NCBI GenBank assembly: GCA_946221065.1
Contig: CAMIIO010000002.1
Coordinates: forward strand, 247,183-311,182
DNA: 64,000 nucleotides
DNA from: an uncultured Rothia sp.
GTDB lineage: Bacteria; Actinomycetota; Actinomycetes; Actinomycetales; Micrococcaceae
Direction: 5' to 3'
Positions within the stretch are counted from its first letter, which is position 1; every line of letters begins with the position of its first letter. The notes below the pieces were generated by a model that was not told the DNA's origin, did no database searches, and saw only the letters and a program-made list of their open reading frames with translations. Shown piece after piece: positions 8,237 through 15,192 of this stretch. A program made the translations under genes and the position numbers.

Positions 8237-8440
8237 ATGAGTGAGACAGAAACGAAGCTCAAAATTCGCTTACACAAAAAATCTAGATACCACTTTGGAG
8301 GCATAGAACTACGCGACCGGTACTCAGGCCGCTACCTGGTTATCCCTGTAGATCAGGCTGCTGATATAGCAGACCAGCTTATCTACCTCGCAGAAGAACT
8401 CGAACAACAGAAAGAAGAAAAACAATGGAAACCCTCTTAG
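8237..8440 (+). CDS. Small hypothetical protein of the element
   Basis: A 67-residue protein with a basic N-terminal half (KIRLHKKSRYHFGGIELRDR) that may form a beta sheet, and a C-terminal acidic helix ending in Gln/Lys/Glu repeats. No family is recognised. It overlaps the next gene by 16 bp, indicating coupled translation. It is the first gene after the iteron region. Confidence 0.6.
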   Translation: MSETETKLKIRLHKKSRYHFGGIELRDRYSGRYLVIPVDQAADIADQLIYLAEELEQQKEEKQWKPS

Positions 8441-8703
8441 AACACATCAAAAACAAAGGAGCCGAACTCACCGGCGAAGAATTCCGGCTCTACTTCCGCA
8501 TGATCGAAGAAGCCTACACAGAAGGCTCCTGCTTCTGCTTCGCTGACGGGGTAGAACGCGTACTTGACGGACAACAAGAAGCACTTCAAAACCTAGAGTC
8601 CTTAGAACTTATCAACTACGCACAAATGCAGGACACAGGAACATTCCTCGGCTACTTCATCCCGTTTATGGACTCAGTACTAGAGGGCGCTCATGAGTCC
8701 TAG
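8425..8703 (+). CDS. Small acidic hypothetical protein of the element
   Basis: A 92-residue acidic protein, mostly helical, with FRLYFRMIEEAYTEGSCFCF and a Glu/Gln-rich centre. The two close Cys are too isolated for a clear metal site. It begins inside the preceding gene and is followed by 108 bp with an inverted repeat. Acidic, small and in an element, it could be an inhibitor or DNA mimic, but nothing in the sequence proves this. Confidence 0.55.
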   Translation: METLLEHIKNKGAELTGEEFRLYFRMIEEAYTEGSCFCFADGVERVLDGQQEALQNLESLELINYAQMQDTGTFLGYFIPFMDSVLEGAHES

Positions 8704-8751
8704 CCCCTACTTGATCCGCTAAACCTACTTTTAGATTTCCCCCCTTCAACA

Positions 8752-8781
8752 GGTTGCCCGGGGGCACACAATAGGGCAACC
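8752..8781. terminator. Inverted repeat upstream of the 313-residue gene
   Basis: GGTTGCCC pairs with GGGCAACC across a 14-base loop. There is no T run, so it may be a weak terminator, an attenuator or an operator for the gene starting at 8812. Confidence 0.4.
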
Positions 8782-8811
8782 ACACAAATTCACCTTAAGG
8801 AGAAAAAGACC

Positions 8812-9753
8812 ATGGCAACACAAGCCAACGACTTCACCAACCTCACCTTCCGCAAAGAAAACCTACAACTCGACACCACAAAAGAAGCCTACGAAGACGC
8901 CTGCAACGCCATAAAAACCCTCACCGGGACACCCGCACCCGAACGAGAAGAATACACCCTCGAAGACACCATCAGCACCCTCACCAACACCCAAGCCTAC
9001 GAAAAGGAATTCCACGAAGCACTCCTCGCAGGAGACACCCAAGCAGCACGCAACGCCTACCAGGCAGCCACCACAGCCAAAGCGCTCTCCCAAGAATTCC
9101 TAGACCGTGACACCCACCAGCAACTCACCAAAACAATCCGCCACAAAGACGCAGAAAACGATCTCGCCTACATCACCAAAAACCTAGAAAAAGCACGCCA
9201 AGCCTTCAACAAAGCAGGCAAAGAGTTCTCCGAACTCTGGCACCACTTCTACAAAGGCGAACCATTCACACCCACCTATTTCGAGAACAACCAAGAGTTC
9301 CAAGACAAGACAGAACACATCCGTGAACTCACCCACCTCATAGAACAAGGAGCGCGCCTGAGAGGAATCGTCGAACGGTACACCTCTTACCGCACCCCTA
9401 ATGAAGTGGCCTCGCTCATCCGCAACAGGGCAACACCAATGCGATACACCACAGGCTTCGCAAAATCCCTCAACCCTAACAGCCCAATAATCTACCCTGA
9501 CCCTTACAAACCAGTCATTGCCGACTTTGACAACAGAGCATGGAGAGGCACCTTACCCAAAATCATCCGCGACTTCGCCCAGACCGGGAAATCACTCACC
9601 ACGGCCGCTAAACCTGGCACGAAACTCACCTATCATTGGGCAACACTCAATGAGCTTACTAAAGAAGCCGAGGACATGCGCATTATGTCCGACCACTTCA
9701 GAGGTACCAGCCCCACCGTGCTCGACCTCTACCATTACTGGGAAAGGAACTAA
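8812..9753 (+). CDS. Unknown 313-residue protein, largest uncharacterised gene of the element
   Basis: A soluble hydrophilic protein. The first 190 residues are helical with long charged stretches likely to form coiled coils (DAENDLAYITKNLEKARQAF). The C-terminal 120 residues are more globular, with repeated Tyr/Pro (SPIIYPDPYKPVIADFDNRA) and a final helix. No signal peptide, membrane segment, P-loop or metal site is visible. AAGGAG lies nine bases before the ATG. Codon use is extremely C/A-rich on the coding strand (ACC, AAC, GCC, CTC). It is followed after 3 bp by a tiny Cys-rich gene. A scaffold, capsid-remodelling or defence effector role is possible, but none can be assigned. Confidence 0.7.
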   Translation: MATQANDFTNLTFRKENLQLDTTKEAYEDACNAIKTLTGTPAPEREEYTLEDTISTLTNTQAYEKEFHEALLAGDTQAARNAYQAATTAKALSQEFLDRDTHQQLTKTIRHKDAENDLAYITKNLEKARQAFNKAGKEFSELWHHFYKGEPFTPTYFENNQEFQDKTEHIRELTHLIEQGARLRGIVERYTSYRTPNEVASLIRNRATPMRYTTGFAKSLNPNSPIIYPDPYKPVIADFDNRAWRGTLPKIIRDFAQTGKSLTTAAKPGTKLTYHWATLNELTKEAEDMRIMSDHFRGTSPTVLDLYHYWERN

Positions 9754-9756
9754 CCG

Positions 9757-9876
9757 ATGGACGCCACATGTATCATGCGCGGCACCGCTAAAGCCCCTAG
9801 TGAAAGTAAATTCTGTTCAACCAGGTGCAAGCGTAGGTTTTTACTGTTGCGACGGAGAGTGAGCAGGCTCGACTAG
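9757..9876 (+). CDS. Tiny Cys-rich zinc-finger-like protein, 39 residues
   Basis: The frame encodes 39 residues, starting 3 bp after the preceding stop. The core is SKFCSTRCKRRF, with a further Cys at position 5. The FC-x3-C-[KR][RD] block matches the second half of the small treble-clef fingers common on actinobacterial phages and plasmids, and is also in the 68-residue protein at 10141 (YCSAGCRD). The C-terminus is Arg-rich, suggesting nucleic-acid binding. A hairpin follows. It is too short for standard gene callers, so confidence is moderate. Confidence 0.5.
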   Translation: MDATCIMRGTAKAPSESKFCSTRCKRRFLLLRRRVSRLD

Positions 9877-9887
9877 AACTCATAAGC

Positions 9888-9930
9888 GCGGGGTATCTTC
9901 TTCAGATGTGGAGGAGGTACCCCGCTTCTG
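9888..9930 (+). terminator. Hairpin terminator after the 39-residue gene
   Basis: GCGGGGTATC pairs with GGTACCCCGC (one mismatch region) around an 18-base loop. It ends the operon that includes the 313-residue gene. Confidence 0.6.
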
Positions 9931-10140
9931 TGTGTCTGAGGCAAGCCCCTATCCACCCCCTGGTCGGGAGCTCTCCCCATGGGTGTTTCGTCTGTTTGCC
10001 GGGGGTGTCAGGTTCTGGGGGTGTGTACGGTTCCCAGGGTTTTAAATTTGCGTGTTATTACTGCTTGTTTTCGGGGTTTTTGGTGTTAATGTGGGTGTTG
10101 GGCAGTGTGGAAAGCTAACGAAAGGAATGGGGTTTAGGGT

Positions 10141-10347
10141 ATGAGTGTTTGTCCGGTGTGTGGTGTTGATTTTTATGCTTATTCGGGGCGGCGTCCGAGG
10201 TCGTATTGTTCGGCGGGTTGTCGTGATTCTGCTAGGTTGGAGCGTTTGCGGTTGCGGTCTCAGCGGGTGCGTGTGGTGCGTGCTGGTTTTGGTCGGCGTC
10301 GTGTTGAGTGGATTGATCGGCGGTTGGGTGAGTTGAGTGATTTGTAA
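10141..10347 (+). CDS. Small treble-clef zinc-finger protein
   Basis: A 68-residue basic protein: CPVC near residue 4-7, then YCSAGCRDSARLERLRLRSQ. The C-x2-C ... C-x3-C spacing plus an Arg-rich helix is the classic small finger seen on actinobacterial mobile elements; a nucleic-acid-binding role is inferred. Unlike the genes to its left, its coding strand is G/T-rich (GTG, TTG, GGT, CGT codons), as if acquired separately. It is followed by the hairpin-dense non-coding stretch. Confidence 0.65.
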   Translation: MSVCPVCGVDFYAYSGRRPRSYCSAGCRDSARLERLRLRSQRVRVVRAGFGRRRVEWIDRRLGELSDL

Positions 10348-10387
10348 AGGCTTCTTAGTGACCTGAATTTTGGTTAGGTCATGCCCT

Positions 10388-10810
10388 GTTGCTCGTGTAT
10401 GAAGGGGATCATCTACCGGGATATTCCCGGTGGTTGCCCAACTGTGGCTGTTGCAGCCACAACTGTCGAGCCTCTCTTGTGGGCGACGGGGATGATTTTC
10501 CCATTGCCGGGAAATTGATCGAGGCCGGTAAATCGCCGCGACTGTAGCCATCATGGCTATGGTTGTACAGATAATCTGTGTAGTTGGCGTGGGTACTACT
10601 GTCCTCGTATGCGTGGGCTTATCCATCCCCTCCAACTGCCTTCATGATGGAGGTAGTTGCTGCCCTCGTATACGTGGGGCTGTCTTTTCAAGGCTGACGG
10701 TAAAAGGGGGGTACGCACTAGACGCGTATCCTTTTTTACTACGGATTACGCGCAAGAGGTGGCCGGTTTACTGAACCTCTCATATTGAGCCCGATGATTT
10801 ATCGGGTTCA
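10388..10810. other. Hairpin-dense non-coding region of the element
   Basis: No convincing gene lies in this stretch, but inverted repeats are packed through it: 10415-10431 (ACCGGG/CCCGGT), 10443-10461 (TGTGGCTG/CAGCCACA), 10491-10520 (TTTCCC/GGGAAA core), 10545-10559 (TAGCCAT/ATGGCTA), 10567-10579 (ACAGAT/ATCTGT), 10629-10653 (CCTCCA/TGGAGG), 10665-10679 (palindromic CTCGTATACG core), 10700-10739 (imperfect, GTAAAA...TTTTAC) and 10790-10806 (CCCGAT/ATCGGG). Such density suggests a structured RNA or a site worked on by DNA-processing proteins, such as a packaging, transfer or replication origin. Confidence 0.5.
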
Positions 10811-10960
10811 GCGGGGTTAGGTGTCTTAGTAGGTTTTGGGGAGCTAGGTTTTTGCTCTGAGTTTTGGTTGGGGTGAACTGTGGTTGTTATGCCCATGGTT
10901 GCAGGTGGGGTTTTTCGTGGCGTTACGGAAAAGTGCAGCTAAGGTGCCGTAAAGACTTTA

Positions 10961-10980
10961 GTGATAACACTGGTGATAAC
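10961..10980. promoter_or_regulatory. Putative integrase arm-type sites, right end
   Basis: GTGATAACAC at 10961-10970 and GTGATAAC at 10973-10980, about 100 bp inside attR, mirror the left-end pair at 3435-3453. The repeat starts are 12 bp apart here and 11 bp apart at the left end. The 150 bp around them hold no gene. Confidence 0.6.
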
Positions 10981-11077
10981 AATTAGGGGTGAATGGGATG
11001 GTTTTTAGTGATTTATCGTGAACATAAAACCCTTTGTTTTCAAGGATTTCCACCCCTAATAATCCCTTGACCGGAAA

Positions 11078-11156
11078 TTCAAATCCCCCCGTCTCCGCCA
11101 GAGCGAAAGCCCCTACTTCCCTTTATTTGCAAGGAAGTAGGGGCTTTTTTGTGCCC
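11078..11156 (+). repeat. attR: 79-bp direct repeat, right copy
   Basis: A copy of 3344-3422 with one mismatch, carrying the last 23 bases of tRNA-Ser(GCT) and its terminator but no tRNA 5' part. It marks the right boundary of the element, where host sequence resumes. Confidence 0.9.
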
Positions 11157-11172
11157 GCGTTGTCCGTACTGG

Positions 11173-11258
11173 AGCGAGTGACCAGATTGGTGTTGTTTTG
11201 ATCGTCCTGGGATGGTCTTGGCGATGCATACTGGTCAGTTTTCGTGAGAAGGTGGTCA
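11173..11258 (-). repeat. Intergenic repeat family 2, copy 1
   Basis: On the minus strand this begins TGACCACCTTCTCACGAA, then TGACCAG, GCCAAGACCATCC and CAACAC. It aligns over about 85 bp with 43255-43339. The first TGA is the stop codon of the adjacent phosphatase gene. Confidence 0.6.
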
Positions 11259-11786
11259 TCCGTCGAAGCCCCGGAACGCCACCAGCTTCGCCTCGCCAGC
11301 CACCAGCTCGTCCCACTGCCCCAACACCTCAAACACCGCAACCGAAGCCGGGGCAAAACCATACGAAATCTCCATTGCCGCCTCATACGCCGAGTCCTGG
11401 CGCATAAGCTGCGCGGCGGCGTCCTCAATCCCCGGATTATGCCCCACCAACATCAAAGAATCAACGGCGGGCGGCACGTTATTAATCGCCGTCATCAACG
11501 CCGACGGCGGGCACAGATACAGACGCTCGTCCAAGGACGCCGTGGGAGCCTTCTCCCCCAACGAATCAGAAACCCAAGTGGTCGTCTGCCGGGTACGAAG
11601 CGCGGCAGAACTCACCATCATCTGCGGAACAACACCCTGCTCCAATAACCATTTTCCAGCCTGAGCCGCCTGCCTGTGACCTCGCTCAGTCAAAGGGCGG
11701 TTATAGTCATCCAAGCCCCAGTCCGCCTCGCCGTGACGTATAAGAATAAGAGTTTTGGAGTCATGACGCTGTGAAAAATCAACCAT
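11256..11786 (-). CDS. SixA-type histidine phosphatase
   Basis: A cytoplasmic phosphoglycerate-mutase-like phosphatase of 176 residues. The catalytic RHGEAD motif is near residue 18, the second Arg lies in SSAALRTRQTT, and the second catalytic His is in LMLVGHNPGIED. Length and motifs fit the SixA branch, which dephosphorylates phosphohistidine or small metabolites; the substrate is unknown. It lies 10 bp downstream of the hydrolase gene on the same strand, so an operon is likely. Its stop codon is supplied by an intergenic repeat. Confidence 0.85.
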   Translation of the reverse strand: MVDFSQRHDSKTLILIRHGEADWGLDDYNRPLTERGHRQAAQAGKWLLEQGVVPQMMVSSAALRTRQTTTWVSDSLGEKAPTASLDERLYLCPPSALMTAINNVPPAVDSLMLVGHNPGIEDAAAQLMRQDSAYEAAMEISYGFAPASVAVFEVLGQWDELVAGEAKLVAFRGFDG

Positions 11787-11795
11787 GAGTCAAGT

Positions 11796-12572
11796 CTATT
11801 GATCGCTCAGAAAGGACTGCAAGAGCAACACCGTTTCCCGCGGCTTATCCGCGTGGATCCAATGGCCGGCACCTTTAAGGGTTATCTTGCGCACCCGCGG
11901 AAAAAGAGCGCGCATAGTAGCGGAATCTTCGGGCTGTACATAGTCAGACTCTGTCCCGGCAACCCACAATACCGGCCCACCAAAACTCTCGGTGCGTGGT
12001 TCCCAGCCCATGATTGTATCCAGGCTGTGATAGAGCAATTCCAGATTAGGTTCCCAGGCAAACCCACCTCCCCCCTTCTTCAGGTTCTGAAGCAAGAATC
12101 CGCGCACACCGTCGTCCGAAACAGCCTCAGCGAGCGCCTGGTTAGCCTGCCCTCGCGTGGAAAACTCGCTCAATTTGAGTTTGAGCATGCTCCCCAGCAG
12201 GTGATCGAAGTTTCCGCGCGATGCCGACGGCGCGATGTCCAGCACCACTAGGGAGCACACCACATCCGGGTGGCGCAATGCCAGCACCATTGCAACTTTG
12301 CCACCCATCGAGTGACCCACCACATTCACGGGCCCAGTCGCGGCAAAATCTGCGCGCAGGGTTTCTGCCACGAGATCTGCCATCTCGTTATAGTCAAAAG
12401 ACTCGGTCCACGGTGAAGCACCGTGGTTAGGTAGGTCCACTAGCAGGGAGGTGAAACCGTCAAGCTTCTTAGCGATCGTGGCGAAGTTTTTTCCGCGTCC
12501 CATGAGCCCGTGCAGAAAGACCACTTTTTGCGCGCCGTCGCCAATGATTTCGGTTTTGAGGTTCTGTGCCAT
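11796..12572 (-). CDS. Alpha/beta-fold hydrolase (YbfF-like esterase)
   Basis: A serine hydrolase of about 258 residues. The oxyanion HGLMGRGKN motif is near the N-terminus, the nucleophile elbow is GHSMGGKVA, and the catalytic His is in GAGHWIHADKP; an acid lies in GTESDYV. It resembles the YbfF/esterase subgroup acting on short acyl esters; the natural substrate is unknown. ATG 12572 has GGAG close upstream and is preferred to an upstream start at 12620. It forms a two-gene operon with the SixA-like phosphatase. Confidence 0.85.
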   Translation of the reverse strand: MAQNLKTEIIGDGAQKVVFLHGLMGRGKNFATIAKKLDGFTSLLVDLPNHGASPWTESFDYNEMADLVAETLRADFAATGPVNVVGHSMGGKVAMVLALRHPDVVCSLVVLDIAPSASRGNFDHLLGSMLKLKLSEFSTRGQANQALAEAVSDDGVRGFLLQNLKKGGGGFAWEPNLELLYHSLDTIMGWEPRTESFGGPVLWVAGTESDYVQPEDSATMRALFPRVRKITLKGAGHWIHADKPRETVLLLQSFLSDQ

Positions 12573-12625
12573 GCTCTCCGCTCGCTTATTGTTTTGCTGC
12601 CAACACTGTATCTTTTCCATACTAA

Positions 12626-12657
12626 AAGACTCCGCCTGTGCGTACAGACGGAGTCTT
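12626..12657 (-). terminator. Terminator after the winged-helix regulator gene
   Basis: AAGACTCCG pairs with CGGAGTCTT, with an inner CTGT/ACAG extension. On the minus strand it is followed by TTTTAG, so it serves the gene at 12679-13449. Confidence 0.75.
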
Positions 12658-12678
12658 GGTACTAATCCATGTGCAGGA

Positions 12679-13449
12679 TTAGATGGAGTATTCGGGTGCT
12701 GCCCACACCACGACTTCGGGGTGTTCGTAGAATCGGTAGCCCTGGCCGCGCACGGTACGCACGGTGTTGGCTAGGCGCCCCAGCTTGGAACGCAGACGGC
12801 GCACGTGGACGTCGATGGTGCGTTCATTGGGAATTTCCTCGGCGTCGCGCCAGAGGCTATCCAGTAGCTCTTCACGGTTGACGGTACGGGAGCCGTTTTC
12901 CACCATATAGTTGAGCAGTTCAAATTCTTTGTAGGTGAGGTTCAAGATCTCGCCGTCAAGGAATACTTCGCGGCGGGAAAGGTCGATGAGTACGCCCACT
13001 TTGTGGTTGTCCAAGGTATCGCTGAACGACGGCGTAGGCATTGAGTATGCCTCGGGCTGGTGATGAACCGCAGTGGGATCGCCCAGGGCGTTACGGACTA
13101 CTTCGAGGTCGCTACCTTCCGCGCCGGCGGGGGCAAGAGCCACCGCGGCGTAAGAGTCAGATTCGGGGGCAAGATTGTGAGCGTAGGCGCGTAAGTCCTG
13201 CACAATGCGCACCAGGGAGGTGCCATTAGCGGCAGCGCTTTCTTCGGAAAGGCCCACGTAGATAACGAAGCCGCGGGCTTCGCTTTCGGGTTGAGACGCG
13301 CGGACGGGAGCCGGTACAGAAGTAGCAGAAGCCATCGGGCGCAGGTTTGTAGGATGCGCAATGGGTTGACGCATTGCGGGCTGCTGAGCTGGTTGCGCAG
13401 AGGATCGGTTGCGTTGCGAGATATGAATGTATCCAGGAGCGCCTGACAT
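12679..13449 (-). CDS. Winged-helix (OmpR/GlnR-type) transcriptional regulator
   Basis: A 256-residue DNA-binding protein. The C-terminal OmpR-type winged helix is clear: LTYKEFELLNYMVENGSRTV, REELLDSLW, ERTIDVHVRRLRSKLG and TVRTVRGQGYRF. The N-terminal half is not a normal receiver domain: it opens with a Gln/Pro/Ala-rich stretch and holds a small alpha/beta region (GFVIYVGLSEESAAANGTSL) without the receiver Asp and Lys signature. It may be a phosphorylation-independent regulator of the type seen in Micrococcaceae. ATG 13449 is preferred to 13485. No sensor kinase is adjacent. Confidence 0.8.
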   Translation of the reverse strand: MSGAPGYIHISQRNRSSAQPAQQPAMRQPIAHPTNLRPMASATSVPAPVRASQPESEARGFVIYVGLSEESAAANGTSLVRIVQDLRAYAHNLAPESDSYAAVALAPAGAEGSDLEVVRNALGDPTAVHHQPEAYSMPTPSFSDTLDNHKVGVLIDLSRREVFLDGEILNLTYKEFELLNYMVENGSRTVNREELLDSLWRDAEEIPNERTIDVHVRRLRSKLGRLANTVRTVRGQGYRFYEHPEVVVWAAPEYSI

Positions 13450-14184
13450 TTTCTTAACCTGCTTCCATGTGGTGAGACGTTGCAATAGAAACCGGGAGAA
13501 AAACTGACCTGGTGGTAAGTGGTTCGCCGTATTGCCTCATCGCTTTACTACTTTCAATCGTTGACTGAATAGAGGTTTAAATCAAGTAACATTCCATATT
13601 TTTTCTCACGGGGAGAGATTTTCCCTCGCGCGCTCGGTATAGACAGGAGGTTTATCATCTTGATTTTCGAGACATATTTATACATAAACCTGGCATATAT
13701 TCAGAAATTTTTGAGACTAATTGCATATATAGCAGATAGGGTCATCTATGACCCATACAGGTTCAGCAAGTTCGATTTGTCAATGAAATTTACCAATTCA
13801 TTTCTATTTTCTTTTATTTATTTTCTTCATCAAATATTCATCTCTTCTTGACTTACGCTTCAGCACCCATCAGCAGTTCACCACCATCACATAATTAAGG
13901 CACCTCCAGAAGAAAACCCACTCCTACCCTGGCACAACATACCGCTCCCCCACCCCAGAAAGCACACGCCCCGCCAGGACATTAGTTCTTCACCCCGGCT
14001 CTCGTAGCACAAACAGTGCACCGCTTCTCAGAAAAATCTCTACGCCAAAACAAGGATGAGCCCACTTTATTTCCCAGCAGAAAAATACGCCACATATTTA
14101 CGTGAAATTGTTGCTTAAAACTTTCGAACCGCCCCCTATGGGATCTCTGTATATTTTGAAACTAATATTCATTGAGCGCTAAAA
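13450..14184. other. AT-rich non-coding gap
   Basis: About 730 bp without a convincing gene. From roughly 13560 to 13860 it is markedly AT-rich, with a 63-codon open frame of unlikely composition (hydrophobic, Phe/Ile/Tyr-rich, no Shine-Dalgarno). It must contain the promoter of the winged-helix gene. The low GC would suit Lsr2 binding or a degraded insertion, but I see no terminal repeats. Confidence 0.5.
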
Positions 14185-14220
14185 AGCGGAGCGTGCAGGT
14201 TATCCACCTCACGCTCCGCT
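14185..14220 (-). terminator. Terminator downstream of upp
   Basis: AGCGGAGCGTG pairs with CACGCTCCGCT; on the minus strand TTTTTAG follows. Confidence 0.8.
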
Positions 14221-14267
14221 CAACACGAAAATTAGATACATATCACTTTGTGCGTGGCATCACAAAT

Positions 14268-14906
14268 CTACTCTGCGAGTCCGTACAGTCGATCGCCGGC
14301 ACCGCCCAAGCCAGGAACAATATAAGCCTTCTCATTCAACCTCTCATCACGAGCCGCCAAGAAAAGCTCCACATTATCCAGGTCTTTTACGCCCTCTTCC
14401 AACGCCGCAATACCCTCGGGCGCACCGATGAGGCACAGGCAGGTAATCTGCTCAGCACCGCGCTTGCGCAGAAACTTGATTGCCTCGATCAGCGTTCCAC
14501 CTGTGGCAAGCATGGGATCCAGTACGTACACCTGGCGGCCGGTGAGATCCTCCGGCAGACGCTCGGCGTAGGTTACGATATCCAGGGTTTCCTCGTTACG
14601 CGCCATGCCCAGAAATCCAACTTCCGCCGTCGGAATAAGCTTGGTCATGCCCTCTAGCATGCCCAATCCCGCGCGAAGAATGGGCACGACAAGCGGGCGT
14701 GGCTTAGCCAGAACGCGCCCGGTTGTGGTGGCAACGGGCGTTTGAATCTCCCGTTCCTCAGTACGAATACCGCGCGTTGCCTCATAAGAAAGTAAATACA
14801 CGAGTTCTTCCACGAGCTGACGAAACACCGGCGAGGGCGTGTTCTGATTGCGAAGTACGGAAATTTTATGGTCCACCAGCGGGTGGTCAAGAATAGTGAG
14901 TTGCAT
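14268..14906 (-). CDS. upp: Uracil phosphoribosyltransferase
   Basis: Converts uracil and PRPP to UMP in the pyrimidine salvage pathway; cytoplasmic. The 212-residue length is typical. The N-terminus MQLTILDHPLVDHKISVLRN is characteristic; PRPP-binding YVLDPMLATGGTLIEAI and the uracil-binding C-terminal YIVPGLGGAGDRLYG are both present. It stands alone between a terminator and tRNA-Ser(CGA). Confidence 0.95.
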   Translation of the reverse strand: MQLTILDHPLVDHKISVLRNQNTPSPVFRQLVEELVYLLSYEATRGIRTEEREIQTPVATTTGRVLAKPRPLVVPILRAGLGMLEGMTKLIPTAEVGFLGMARNEETLDIVTYAERLPEDLTGRQVYVLDPMLATGGTLIEAIKFLRKRGAEQITCLCLIGAPEGIAALEEGVKDLDNVELFLAARDERLNEKAYIVPGLGGAGDRLYGLAE

Positions 14907-14987
14907 AACTTCAAATTACCATCTGCACACGATACGGTTAAATGGCTGTTCTCGCCCTACACTACAAGTGTTCCGCGGGAACAACAA

Positions 14988-15018
14988 AAGCCCCCAGAAC
15001 ACTAAAATTCCAGGGGCT
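14988..15018 (-). terminator. Terminator after tRNA-Ser(CGA)
   Basis: On the minus strand GAAGCCCCTGGAA pairs with TTCTGGGGGCTT, followed by a T-rich stretch. It lies 9 bp beyond the tRNA CCA end. Confidence 0.75.
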
Positions 15019-15026
15019 TCCGTCAA

Positions 15027-15117
15027 TGGCGGTGACGGAGGGATTTGAACCCTCGGTACGGGGTTACCGTACACAACATTTCGAGTGTTGCACCTTCGGC
15101 CGCTCGGACACGTCACC
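15027..15117 (-). tRNA. tRNA-Ser (anticodon CGA)
   Basis: On the minus strand acceptor GGTGACG pairs with CGTCACC. Anticodon stem CAACA/TGTTG encloses CTCGAAA, anticodon CGA. A long variable arm and an encoded CCA (15027-15029) are present. This is the third serine tRNA in the window. Confidence 0.95.
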
Positions 15118-15192
15118 AACTGTGCATACTTTACCCGTTTTGTGCGAACTTCTCAAAACGAGTGGTGGCGCGGCGTCGTCGTGATGTGTCGG

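Larger units (their letters stand above)
3344..11156. mobile_element. Integrated satellite-like element in tRNA-Ser(GCT), about 7.7 kb
   Basis: The element is bounded by 79-bp direct repeats (3344-3422 and 11078-11156) that start in the tRNA 3' half and run through its terminator. The integrase gene lies next to the tRNA and points towards it. Contents in order are integrase, HTH repressor, AlpA-like excisionase, five small genes, DUF3631-type ATPase, iteron cluster, a pair of overlapping small genes, a 313-residue unknown, two small Cys-rich proteins and a hairpin-rich non-coding region. No recognisable capsid, portal, terminase, tail, lysis, relaxase or FtsK-like gene is present. Repressor, excisionase and replication ATPase without structural genes resemble phage-inducible islands; a degenerate integrative plasmid is the alternative. 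Confidence 0.85.

Noticed and set aside
10042..10635. A 197-codon minus-strand frame within the island
   Set aside because: It is antisense to the 68-residue finger gene, is extremely rich in Thr/Pro/Arg/His, and passes through the hairpin region. It reflects composition, not coding.
13660..13851. A 63-codon plus-strand frame in the AT-rich gap
   Set aside because: Phe/Ile/Tyr composition follows from AT content; no Shine-Dalgarno and no similarity recognised.
14172..14657. A 161-codon frame antisense to upp
   Set aside because: It starts in the terminator and lies antisense to a highly conserved gene.
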